A DNA stretch of 64,000 bases, taken from contig JAAONU010000016.1 in assembly GCA_012932295.1 (NCBI GenBank), forward strand, positions 38,223,241 to 38,287,240, given 5' to 3'. The position numbers and the translations under genes are program-made. The DNA is from Cyclina sinensis (Eukaryota > Mollusca > Bivalvia > Venerida > Veneridae). Shown here one piece after another: positions 1 through 13,300 of the stretch (within the stretch, counting starts at the first letter, position 1; each line of letters starts with the position of its first letter). A model generated the notes under the pieces. The model was not told the origin of the DNA, did not search any database, and was given only the letters and a program-made list of their open reading frames with translations.

Positions 1-1146
1 AAACTTATATCTGTTAAGACTATAATTTTATCTAGATAATGTTACAACGGGACTTACCTATGTAAGCTCAAAACATCTCGTTTAACTAACTAAAGGGTTT
101 TAAGCTAACGTATTGCTACAGAGGTCATAAATAAAAAAACAAGTATATACAGTAAATCATACACAGATTTATTCAATGTGAATAGTTTCCACATTTTTTT
201 CGTACTTTGATGTGTAGAGATATTTTTATCGAAATTAAACGTTTGCTAAACTAAGATATACTTCCAAAGGCCACAAAGTGAAAACATTGGTGTAGTCAAA
301 TTATTTGTTTTCTTATCGTGAATTTGCTTTATTTTGTTCAGTAAGCTGAACTAAAGCTACTTTTACATACACTGATACAATGAAACCGTGATGGTCAAGC
401 AAACAAATTAGTTTTCTAAAGTGATTGCTTCTACTTTTTGCCCTGAGCAAGTGTTAGAGCTTGTTGAAAAAATATGTAAAGCGGATCTCTTGTAGTAAAA
501 TGATAGGGGAACAATTTGTTGCTCTTTGCGTTGCATACAGCTTACAACATGATTCAGTTCATACCGGAACTACTATGCTACACTTACAGTAAATAGGTTT
601 TTATTTTATGTTTTCCTGTGAATTATAGATTTTTCTCAGTGAAATAAAATTGATAATCCACTGTTTTATAACTGTGGAATACCAATTTTATTTTCACTGT
701 TTTTCCCGAACTACTTTTAAATGTTTTTTGTACTTTTTTGTATTTATTTTAAATTTTCTTTCCACAATTGCATGAATTTAAATAAAGGTATTTTTTCAGT
801 TTCGTTAGATAATACAGATAGATAAGATGTTTGAGATACATTGAAATAAATGTCAGAACTATTTTCTATTGCTGTATCAATAAAGATTGGAAATAAAGCG
901 GCTAGCTATTATTTGGGGCCCTCCACAGGGAACAAGAAATTCTTAGTTTTAGTGTGTCAAGAAAAAATTAACATTCCGCCACTCGTGAAAATATCTGGTT
1001 TTGGTCTTTACTCGTGAAATAAAATTGAATTTCACTGAAACAAACAAATATCCTCGAAGAAAATCAACGGAGCAAATGTAGGTAAACTGTTTTATTATTA
1101 ACTAGGAAACGTATACAAGTTGAAAAGAAGGTGATTAAAGGCGTAC
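1..1146 (-). other. Intron of the cadherin gene, with hairpin repeat pieces
   Basis: No exon is visible. The stretch holds a hairpin at 637-699 (arms CAGTGAAATAAAATTG and its complement), a third partial copy of the arm near 1,014-1,030, and at 978-995 an 18-base reverse-complement match to the hairpin of the DIRS-like element. Insertions here probably explain why exon B of module 7 is displaced. Confidence 0.5.
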
Positions 1147-1369
1147 CTGAGTACAATACTGTATGATGCTTGGGACTCGAAATCTAATGATTCAACAAGT
1201 GTTAGATTGCTCGTGTTCACTGGTATTTCAAATTTGCCGTCGTCAGGTGTCTGACTGACAATGGAGAAGGTGACGGCGGCATCAGCGGCAAGTGTTTTTA
1301 TAACATCGTTCACAGGTGTATCCTCCGGAATACTGTCTGATGCACTATCTGTCGGCGAAGTCCATGTGA
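1147..1369 (-). CDS. Cadherin module 7, exon A only
   Basis: Exon A is intact, with an AAG acceptor before 1,369 and a GTACGC donor after 1,147. It encodes SIPEDTPVNDVIKTLA and FSIVSQTPDDGKFEI, ending SLDFESQASYSIVLR. The expected exon B (about 300 bases further left) is not present in 1-1,146. The gene must therefore continue beyond the window edge, probably after an insertion in this intron. Confidence 0.82.
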
Positions 1370-4300
1370 CTTAAAGAGAATGTATGGTTTTCATTAATAA
1401 ATAATTTCAAATGTAATTAAAATTTCTTTACAAAAGATTTTTTTGTCAGAACTGAAACGTTGTTCTCTTTTATGTTGTTAAGCCAGTTGTCAAATCGTAA
1501 CAAAATCTACTCTGTCAAGATGAAAAAAAAACACATTTTGTTTCATGTAAGACATAAGCGCATGTATTACTTAAACGCCCATGTTAGAAATTTGCAATTA
1601 AATTCTTTACGAGACAAAAATAAAACAGGCACTGACAAAGAATGAAGAAAAAGAAAGAACTTTTTACTCATATTCTATAATCACTAAATAATATCAATAT
1701 CAGACTTCTTACACACGTTTAACATCATATCTATTTTATATGCTTACCAGGTCTGATGTTCACAGTTAAGATCAATGTTCCATTCAAAAATCCATCATTA
1801 GCAGTAACTGTAGCTGTAATGTTTGAAGAACCAGCGGCGTACGTAAGTCTTCTAGCAGGAGTTACCACTCCGCTTGACACATCAATTGACAAACCGTCAG
1901 TGCCTAAAGCGTAAGGGTAAACTTACTTTTATGTCAAAGCGAATATTTCTGTTTAACATAAACAATATTGTGTTGGTAAAGCCTCATGGACATTCAATTT
2001 AATAAAACTACAGCAGCTTTATTTAGCTGCTAATGTCTCATCAGTATAGAGGTAGGAAAAAAACTTATAAATTGCATAAGCTGTCTTGATTATTCTTAAG
2101 AAATTTTTATGACGAATACTTTTATGATCTAATTACCAATGAGTTAATCATGAAATTATTTTACTGTTGGTAATCTAATAATATATAAAGCACTACAGCA
2201 TAATAAAATTTGTCTGTTTTTTTTTCATTCATTTTTACAGGAATATTGCATCTTATTGTCTGTTCACGTCTTAATTTGGTGGCTTATTTGGCTGACATTT
2301 GTAAATGACTTTAGCTCTTAAATTTACATAAAATATATTTGAGAAATTCCATTATTAAAAAAATGCTCGTATTCTAACGCAAAGGCAGTAACATTTCGGA
2401 ACCCGAAGTCCCATTAAATATTAACGACGTCATTTTGAAAAAATAAAAAGGTGAAAATGTTCAATTGCAAAGAAATCTAGTTGCATACAGATCACAAGTA
2501 GGAATAAAAAAAGTACGGTATGCACAATAGTGTAAAGGGAAAGATAAAAACTTCAAACCTTGCGAGTATTTGCTTGAAAACATGTGGAAATGCATTGAAT
2601 ATGAAATGCACACAGAGTGTTTAAACACCAAGTGCTAGGTTGCACTTCACTATAATTGAAACTATTACCTGATATTGTATACGTTACTGGGTTGTTCTCC
2701 GGGTCTGCAAGTATTGACGAGGCGTCAAAAATTGTACCTGTAATTGATTAATAAACATTTTGCATTATTTAACGCACTCACAGCCTTAAAAAATTCTGTT
2801 ACTTCATACTTAAAGAAACATCTGATAACGATGTTATTTTGATAAAGCAATGATTAATAAATAATTTATTCAATTAAATTAATAATACAGAAATTATATT
2901 TAGTACTCGTTTATTTCATAAATACAATGTTAAAAATTCATTTGGACGGGGAACATATTTTGAAATAAAAATTTATCTTTCAAACTAGGTTGGTAGCCTA
3001 TAAGGGTTATATATATATTATTGGTATGATAATCTTACCTGATTCTGTTCCTGAATCTACTGTAACAGAATGAGACGAAGAACTAAATACTGGGGCCTCA
3101 TTTACATCTGTCACCGTGATGTTATACGTGATATCTATATGACTACCAGCCCCGTTATCTGTTGCTCTGTTTAAAAAAGTATATCAACATGCTGTGACAA
3201 AACTGATTATTTTTCTCTTATTAAAAATCATATAAGTAGAATAGTTGACTATAGTTTATATGAGAAATTTGAAAGTAGATCTTGACTTAAAATTGATACT
3301 ATTGTAAGCAAACAGAGATCAAATATAATACTTGAATCATCTTAACCAATTTTAATTACGAAACAATATAAAAGAAATTTAAAGGTCCAGTCCTGTATTT
3401 TGATAAGGCTATGATCACTAAGAAAACCCTTGTATACGCAGGTGGAAACATGTCTATTGAGGTACCTGAGTACTAAAGTATACGAAGCTTGGGACTCGAA
3501 ATCCAATGATTTAACAAGCGTTAGATTGTTTGTGTTCACTGGTATTTCAAATTTGCCATCGTCAGGTAACTGGTTGACAATGGTGAAGGTGACGGCGGCA
3601 TCAGCGGCAAGTGTTTTTATAACATCGTTCACAGGTGTATCTTCCGGGATACTGTCTGATGCACCTTCTGTCGGCGAAGTCCATGTAACTTAGGGAGAAA
3701 ATAAGGTTTTCATTAAAATAGAATTTTTAAATATAAAAAAGAATGTTTTAATAAGATTAAGTTTGTCAGAAATGAAAATTGTTCTTTTTAATATTGTTCT
3801 GCCGTTTGCCGCAAAAATGTATATTGGTTATCAACACATAAGATATTATCTTACCAGAACTGAAAATTATTTTTTTTTTTTTGCCAGTTGTCGCATCGAC
3901 ACAAAATCTACACTGTCAAAACAAAGAAAATGCATTTCATGTAATTTTAACCTATGTATTGCTAAAATGCTCATGTAAGATATTTGCAATTAAATTCTTT
4001 AAGATTCACAAATATAACAGGCTTTGACGAAGGGTGAAGAAAAAGAATGAAATTTTGACTCATATTCTCATATTCTATAATCACTAAATAAAGTCAATAT
4101 CAGACTTCTTGCACACGTTAAACATCTACTTGTTTTATATGCTTACCAGGTCTGATGTTCACAGTTAAGATCAATGTTCCATTCAAAAATCCATCATTAG
4201 CAGTAACTGTAGCTGTAATGTTTGAAGAACCAGCGGCGTACGTAAGTCTTCTAGCAGGAGTTACCACTCCGCTTGACTCATCAACTGACAAATCGTCAGC

Positions 4301-7300
4301 GCCTAAAGCGTGAGGGTAAACTTACTTTTATGTCAGAGCAAAAATTTCTGTTTATGATAAATAAAAATGTGTTAATTAAGCTTCATGGACTTTCAGTTTA
4401 ATAAAACTACAGCAGCTTTATTTATATGCTAAATTCTCATTAGTATAGAGTGTGAGTAAAATTCTAAGACATTGCATAAGCTGGTTTGCCTATTCTAAAG
4501 ACATTTTTTATGACTAATACTTTTATGACCTAATTAACAGAGTAACTGATTATATTGCAATACTGGTGATAATCTGATAATAGTTTTTGTATTTAGCACT
4601 ACGTCATAATAAGAGTATTGAATTTGTCTTTTTTGTTCATTCATTTTTCCAGGAATATTGTGTCTTAACGTTTGTTCTTTTTTTTTTAATTTGGTGGTTT
4701 ATTTGGCTGACATTTGTTCTTGACCTAAATAGCAACATTTAAAAAGAAATGCTCGTACTCTTAAGCTAAAGCACTAGCAGTTCGGTACCCGAAGCCCCAT
4801 TTCAAATCGACGGCACTATTTTGAAAAAAAAAAAGTAAAATGCTCAGTTGCAAAAATGTCGGCCTACATTCAGATCACAAGTACGAACAAAAAAGTACGG
4901 TATGCACAATATTATAAAAGGAAAGATAAAAACTTCAAACCTTGCGAGTATTCGCTTGAAAACGTACGGAAATGCATTGAATATGAAATGCACACGGAGT
5001 GTTTAAACACCAAGTGCTAGGTTACACTTCAATATAATTGAAACTATTACCTGATATTGTATACGTTACTGTGTTGTTCTCCGGGTCTGTAAGTATTGAC
5101 GAGGCGTCAAAAATTGTACCTGTTGTTGATAATAAGCATTTTGCATTATTTAATGCACTCACAGCCTTAAACAATTCTGTTACTTCATACTCAAAGAAAC
5201 ATCTGATAACGATGTTATTCCGATAAAGCCACGATTAATAAATAATTTATCTAAGTAAATTAATAATACAGAAATTATAATTAGTACTCGTTATTTTCAT
5301 AAATACAATGTTAAAAATTCATTTGGACGGAGAACATATTTTGAAATAAAAAGTTATCTTTCAAACAAGGTCGGTAGCCTATAAGGGAACGATATAAATA
5401 TTTTATTAATATGATAATCTTACCTGATTCTGTTCCTGAATCTACTGTAACAGAATGAGACGAAGTTCTAAATACTGGGGCCTCATTTACATCTGTCACC
5501 GTGATGTTATACGTGATATCTGTATGACTACCAGCCCCGTTATCTGTTGCTCTGTTTAAAAAAGTATACCAACAATGCTGTGATAAAACTAATTATTTTT
5601 CTCTTATTAAAAATCATATAAGTAGAGTAGTTGACTGCTTTAGTATATATGAGAAATTTGAAAGTAGATCTTGACTTAAAATTGATACGATTGTAAGAAA
5701 ACAGAGATCAAATATAACACTTGAATCATTTTAACCAATTTAAATTACGAAACAATATAAAGAAATTTAAAGGTCCAGTCGTGTATTACGATAAGGCTAT
5801 GATTACTAAGAAAACCCTTGTATACGCTGATGGAAACATGACTACTGAGGTACCTGAGTACTAAAGTATACGAAGCTTGGGACTCGAAATCCAATGATTT
5901 AACAAGCGTTAAATTGTTCGTGTTCACTGGAATTTCAAATTTGCCATCGTCAGGTATCTGACTGACAATGGAGAAGGTGACGGCGGCATCAGCGGCAAGT
6001 GTTTTTATAACATCATTCACAAGTGTATCCTCCGGGATACTGTCTGATGCACTATCTGCAGGCGAAGTCCATATGACTTAAAGAGAAAATAAGGTTGTCA
6101 TTAAAACAGAAGTTTTAAATATATAACAAAAATGTTTTTTTTCATAAGATGTCAGTTTGTCAGAAATGAAAATTGTTTTTTTTTAATATTGTTCTTCTAA
6201 TTGTCGCATCGACACAAATTGTACACTGTCAAAGCGAAAAAAAATGCATTTTTTGTAAAGCCTTGTTGTTTATAAACCTATAAGATATTATCTTACCATA
6301 ACTGAAAATTGTTACTTTTTATTGTTTTGCAAGTTGTCGCATCGACACAAAATCTACATTGTCAAAAAATGCATTTTGTTTAAGGCCTTAACCTATGTAT
6401 TGCTTAAATGCTCATATTCGAAATTTGCAATTAAATTCTTTATGAGACAAAAAAATAACACACTTTGACGAAGAATGAAGAAAAAGAAAGAACTTTTAAC
6501 TCATATTCTATAATCACTTAATAATATCAATATCAGACTTCTCAGACACGTTAAACATCTATCTGTTTTATATGCTTACCAGGTCTGATGTTCACAGTTA
6601 AGATCAATGTTCCATTCAAAAATCCATCATTAGCAGTAACTGTAGCTGTAATGTTTGAAGAACCAGCGGCGTACGTAAGTCTTCTAGCAGGAGTTACCAC
6701 TCCGCTTGACTCATCAACTGACAAATCGTCAGTGCCTTAAGCGATAAGATAAACTTACATTTTTGTCAGAGCAAACATTTCTGTTTCACATAAATGAAAA
6801 TGTGTTGGTTAAGCTTCATGGATTTTCAGTTTAATAAAACTACAGCAGCTTTATTTATATGCAAAATTCTCATGAGTATAGAGTGTGAGTAAAATTCTAA
6901 GACATTGCATAAGCTGGTTTGCCTATTCTTAAGTAATTTTTTATGACGAATACTTTTATGATTTAATTACCAAAGGATTAGTCATTCAATTGTAATACTG
7001 GTGATGATCTAATAATAGTCTTTAGCACTACATCATGATAAGAGTATTGAATTCGTCTAATTGTTCATTCATTTTTCCAGGAATATTGTGTCTCAACGTT
7101 TGTTCAATTTTTTAATTTGGTGGCTTATTTGGCAGACATTTGTTATTGACTTAAATTGCAACATTTAAACAGAAATGGTCGTATTCATATACTAAATCCC
7201 TAGCAGTTCGGTACCCAAAGCCCCATTTCAAATTCACGACGCTATTTAAAAAAAGAAGGAAAAATGTTCAATTGCAAAAATGTCGGCCTATATTCAGATC

Positions 7301-10300
7301 ACAAGTACGAACAAAAAAGTACGGTTTGCACAATAGTGTTAAGGGAAAGATAAAAACTTTAAACCTTGCGAGTATTCGCTTGAAAACGTACGGAAATGCA
7401 TTGAATATTAAATGCACACGGAGTGTCTAAACGCTAAGTGCTAGGTTGCACTTCACTATAATTGAAACTATTACCTGATATTGTATACGATACTGTGTTG
7501 TTCTCCGGGTCTGTATGAATTTATTTCATCGAGTGAACACCATATGTGATATTTTCACGAGTGGCGCAGCCACGAGTGAAAATATCAACATATGGTGTTC
7601 ACGAGATGAAATAAATTCCCATCTTCCACTAAAAAACAAACAAATTTTCTTTTTATTTTATGCCAACACGTCAAAAATGGGTTTTTTTTATGATATTTTT
7701 AATCAGGGCCTTCAATAAATTCCCCATGGTTAGCCCCAAATCAGTTAATGCGTACTTTGGTTACTCCGCACAAAAAAAGTGCAGACAATCTCCAATACAT
7801 ATGATAACTTTACTTCTGCTGAAATAAACTGAATACACTTTCATCAAATAACATTTATTTTTGTCTACACAGTTTATCAATATTTATTGAATTTTTGCCA
7901 TACATACTTTAATTATAAAAGCGGATTAATACCGAGTAATATTCAATCAATTGAACTGAAAGTCGGCCATATTGGATATTGTCCATGTGAGTTATGTAAA
8001 CAAATCAGACATTTTAAATAATTTATGGCGAATTTCATCATTGTTCACAACTAGTTAGGCTCAGGAATTCAATATTATAATTGGATTTAACAAGGTAAAT
8101 AAATTTCACTCGCTGTCACAGTCTGAAATACAGCGGATTCTCTTGTGGTGGGGAAATTCCTGAAGTTTCATCAAGCAGTAGTTCCGGCACAAACAGTGTA
8201 TTATCAAAATGGTAATTAACTGATTCAAAACAGTGTATTATCACTTTTATCTCACTGATATTTCCCTATATTTCATTGGTAGGCATAAAATAAAATGGAT
8301 TTCTCGGATTAAGTCAGTGGCGGTTTAGAATTAATTTTTATTTATTTTTTTTTCTTTTGCTCAGATTTTCCATTTGGAAGTATATGTTCTCATGCCAATG
8401 CACTTAAGTATATTTTAAGTATTAGATCTACTTGAGAAATATTAGGTTGTTTCATAAAATGACGTCACTTACACGGGCAGGCAGTGACGTCATCCTATAG
8501 AGATGTAATGTAGACCGATGGATGTTTGAACCGGCTAAAATACATAATAAAGTGTAATTCTTTTTCTAAATGGATTCAACATAAGATTGATTGATTGTTG
8601 ACCAGTCTGGTCAGTTGGTTTTGAAATCTGTTCAGCCTACGAGGTCTATTCAGGCTATTGAGGCTTGGACGGATGCATTTTTGGTTTATGCCTCAATTTT
8701 TGTTTCTGCCCATACACAGAATTCAAGAGGTCATGAAATACATGTCAGTTATAAGAACAGCGGCCAAGCGGCATTCAAATTAAGGCTGGCAATATGATCA
8801 ACAGTTCCGTCTTAGATTAGAGGCTGATCCGTCTTGCATGACTTTTAATAAGATTGACTATCAGCTTTGGTTATTCTATGTAGGAAGACAAAGTAGTGAG
8901 AATGAAAATAATGCCAGAGCAAGTAAAAAATGTTTTGATTTCAATTATAGGCAATGTTTAAGCCCTTTTGTCTGTATAGGCATGCATGATTGATTTGTAA
9001 TAATCTGCATCCATCTAGGTTGTGTACTCTTAACAAGTCTTCAGTTTACAGGAGTTCACGGCCTGTCCGTATCACTGGTTCACAGGGTCAACGGCACGCC
9101 TTGCCACAGTCCTTGCCAGGGGCCAGACCAAGATTCCCTAGCTCGATCACTCCAAAATACTGATTTAGGTTTAGGAAGATCACCGATTAATGTTGATGCG
9201 CTTTGTTTTTATTTAGATAAATATCCTGATAGAAAAGATGCGGACATTCTTAGGTTTGGGTTTTTTAATGGTTTTTCCTTTGGTTACAAAGGTGATAGGT
9301 TGTTGTAGATGCTCGTAATCTGAAAACTGCACGATTAAATTCAAAAATTTTAAGTGAAAAAATCAATAAAGAAGTTGAATTGGGTCGATTTGCGGGGCCG
9401 TTTCATACCCATATAAGAATTTAAAAATTTCACCCTTGGGCTTAGTGCCAAAATCTGATGTAGGCTGGAGGCTCATCACACATTTATCCTATCCTGAGGG
9501 TTACAATGTTAATGATGGAATTGATAGCGAATCAAGTTCTGTTAATCATACATCATTTGACTGAGTAGTGGATATGATTTTCAAGTTAGGTAATCATGCT
9601 CAGCTTGCCAAGCGGGACATAAAGTCAGCATTTCGGTTATTGCCTATTTCTCCGGATGACTTCTGCTTGTTAGGAGTGAAGGACAATGATGGTAACATAT
9701 ATGTAGATAAGTTCTTACCCATGGGTTGCAAAATATCTTGTTCTTTATTTGAGAAATTTTCTACGTTTCTTCAATGGCTAGTAGAATTTTTGGTAGATAA
9801 GAACACACTTGACCACTATTTGGATGATTTCATTTTTGCGGGGTCTCAAAATACTAATGATTGTGATATACTTCTATCCGCATTTTCATACGCATGCAAT
9901 CTGCTTAATGTTCCCATTGAGGATGAAAAGTCAGATGCTAAATTCTCATGAGTGTAGAGTGTGAGTAAAATTCATTAACAAAGACATTGCATAAGCTGGT
10001 TTGCTTATTCTAAAAAAAATTTAATTACGAATACTTTTATGATTTAATTACCAAAGGGTTAGTCATTCAATTGTAATACTGGTGATAATCTAATAATAGT
10101 ATTTGTATTTAATTTGTCTATTTGTTCATTCATTTTTCCAGGAATATTGTGTCTCAACGTTTGTTCACTTTTTTCATTTGGTGGCTTATTTGGCTGACAT
10201 TTGTTATTGACTTAAATTGCAACATTTAAAAGAAATGGTCGAATTCATATACTAAAGCCCTAGCAGTTCGGTACCCAAAGCCCCATTTCACATTCACGAC

Positions 10301-13300
10301 GCTATTTAAAAAAAAAAGAAGGAAAAAAGTTCAATTGCAAAAATGTTGGCCTACATTCAGATCACAAGTAGGAACAAAAAAATACGGTATACACAATAGT
10401 GTAAAAGGAAAGGTAAAAACTTTAAAACTTGCGAGTATTTGCTTGAAAACGAAAGGCATTGCATTGAATATTAAATGCACACGGAGTGTCTAAACACTAA
10501 GTGCTAGGTTCCACTTCACTATAATTGAAACTTTTACCTGATATTGTATACGTTACTGTGTTGTTCTCCGGGTCTGTAAGTATTGACGAGGCGTCAAAAA
10601 TTGTACCTGTAATTGATAATAAACATTTTTGCATTTTTAACACTTTCACAGCCTAAACATTCAGTTACTTCATACTTAAAGAAACGTATGATAACGATAT
10701 TATTTCGATAAATCCACGATTAAGAAATAATTTATTTAAGTAAATCAATAATACAGAAATTATATTTAGTACTCGTTTATTTCATAAATACAATGTTAAA
10801 AATTCATTTGGACGGAGAACATATTTTGAAATAAAAAGTTATCTTTCAAACAAGGTCGGTAGCCTTTAAGGGAACGATATAGATATAATTATTATTATGA
10901 TAATCTTGCCTGATTCTGTTCCTGAATCTACTGTAACAGAATGAGACGAAGTACTAAATACAGGGGCCTCATTTACATCTGTCACCGTGATGTTATACGT
11001 GATATCTGTATGACTACGAGCCCCGTTATCTGTTGCCCTGTTTAAAAAAGGATACCAACATGCTGTGACAAAACTGATTAGTTTTCTCTTATTAAAAATT
11101 ATATAACTCGACTGCTTTAGTATATATGGGAAATTTGAAAGTAGATCTTGACTTAAAATTGTTGATCAGATTGTTAGCAGAACAGAGATAAAATGTGACA
11201 CAGTAATCATTTTATACAATTTAAATCACGTAACAATAAAACGAAATTTTAAGGTCCATTCTTGTATAGAGATAAGGTTATGATCACTTAGAAAACCCTT
11301 GTATACGCTGGAAACATGACTACTACGGTACCTGAGTACTAAAGTATACGAAGCTTGGGACTCGAAATCTAATGATTTAACAAGCGTTAGATTGTTTGTG
11401 TTCACTGGTATTTCAAATTTGCCGTCGCCAGGTGTCTGACTGACAATGGAGAAGGTGACGGCGGCATCAGCGGCAAGTGTTTTTATAACATTGTTCACAG
11501 GTGTATCTTCCGGGATACTGTCTGATGCACCATCTGTCGGCGAAGTCCATGTGACTTGAAAAGGTTTTTTATTGATAAAAAATTTTTAAATGTAGCAAAA
11601 AAATATTTACATGAGATGTTTTCTTGTCAGAACTGAAAACTATTCTTTTTTAATATTGTTTTGCCGATTATCGCAAAGACGCAAAACTACACTGTCAAAA
11701 CGAAAACAACACGCATTTCATGTAAGGCCTTAACGCATGTATTACTTAAACGCCCATGTTAGAAATTTGCAATTAAATTCTTTAAGAGACAAAAATAAAA
11801 ATGCTTAGGAAAAAGATAGAGAACTTAACTCATATTCTATATGCACTAAATAGTATAAGTCTTAGACTGCTTGCACATGTTAAACATCATTTCTGTTTTT
11901 TATGCTTACCAGGTCTGATGTTCACAGTTAAGATCAATGTTCCATTCAAAAATCCATCATTAGCAGTAACTGTAGCTGTAATGTTTGAAGAACCAACGGC
12001 GTACGTAAGTCTTCTAGCAGGAGTTACCACTCCACTCGACTCATTAATTGACAAACTGTCAGTGCCTAAAGCGATAACATAAACTTACTTTTTTGTCAGA
12101 GCAAAAATTTCTGTCTAACATAAATGAAACTGTATTGGTTAAGCTTCATGGACTTTCAATTTCATAAAACTACAGCAGCTTTATTTATATGCTAAATTCT
12201 CATGAGTATAGAGTGTGAGTAAACTTCTAAGACATTGCATAAGCTGTCTTCCCTATTTATTCTAAAGAATGTTTTTATTTCAAATACTTTTATGATCTAA
12301 TGACCAAAGAGTTACTCATTGAAATGCTATACTGGTGATAATCTAATGTTAGTCTTCGTATAAAGCACTACATCATAATAAGAGTATTGAATTTGTTTAT
12401 TCATTTCTCCAGGAATACCGTGTCTTAACGTTTGTTCATTTTTTTTCATTCGGTGTCTTCTTTGGCTGACATTTGTTATTGACCTTAATTGCAATATTTA
12501 AAAAAGAAATGCTCGTATTCTTAGGCTAAAGCACTAGCAGTTCGGTACCCAAAGCCCCATTTCACATTCACGACGCTATTTAAAAAAAGGGTAAAATGTT
12601 CAATTGCAAATTCAGATCACAAATAGGAACAAAAAAATACGGTATACACAATAGTTTACAAGGAAAGATAAAAACTTCAAACCTTGTGAGTATTTGCTTG
12701 AAAACGTACGTCATTGCATTGAACATTAAATGCACACAGTGTTTAAACACCAAGTGCTAGGTTGCACTTAACTATAATTGAAACTATTACCTGATATTGT
12801 ATACGTTACTGTGTTGTTCTCCGGGTCTGTAAGTATTGACGAGGCGTCAAAAATTGTACCTGTAATTGATAATAAACATTTTTGCATTAATAACACATTC
12901 ACAGCCTAAAAAATTCAGTTACTTCATACTTAAAGGAACGTCTGATAACGATGTTATTTCGATAAAGCCACGATTAATAAATAATTAATTTTAGTAAATT
13001 AATAATACAGAAATTATATTTAGTAGTTGTTTATTACATAAATACAATGTTAAACATTCATTTTGACGGGGAACATATTTTGAAATAAAATGTTATCTTT
13101 CAAACTAGGTTGGCAGCCTATAAGGGAACGATATAGATATAATTATTATTATGATAATCTTACCTGATTCTGTTCCTGAATCTACTGTAACAGAATATGA
13201 CGAAGTACTAAATACAGGAGCCTCATTTACATCTGTCACCGTGATGTTATACGTGATATCTGTATGACTACGAGCCCCGTTATCTGTTGCCCTGTTTAAA

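Larger units (their letters stand above)
7515..9934 (+). mobile_element. Degraded DIRS-like retrotransposon
   Basis: The order is a 102-bp hairpin (7,517-7,618), a non-coding stretch, a gag-like remnant (about 8,591-9,170) and the N-terminal half of a reverse transcriptase (about 9,180-9,934). Cadherin-intron homology resumes at 9,935, so the RT C-terminal part, RNase H and any tyrosine recombinase are missing. The reading frame is broken by shifts and an in-frame TGA, so it is inactive. The DIRS assignment rests on the pre-RT block ending GFFNGFSFGYKG, the ISPLGLVPK block and the YLDDF motif. It sits antisense to the cadherin gene. Confidence 0.75.

Noticed and set aside
3430..3693. Plus-strand open frames over cadherin exons (also 11,801-12,082, 14,056-14,337, 18,295-18,594)
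   Set aside because: They are antisense shadows of exons A and D. The minus frame has splice sites and cadherin motifs; these do not.
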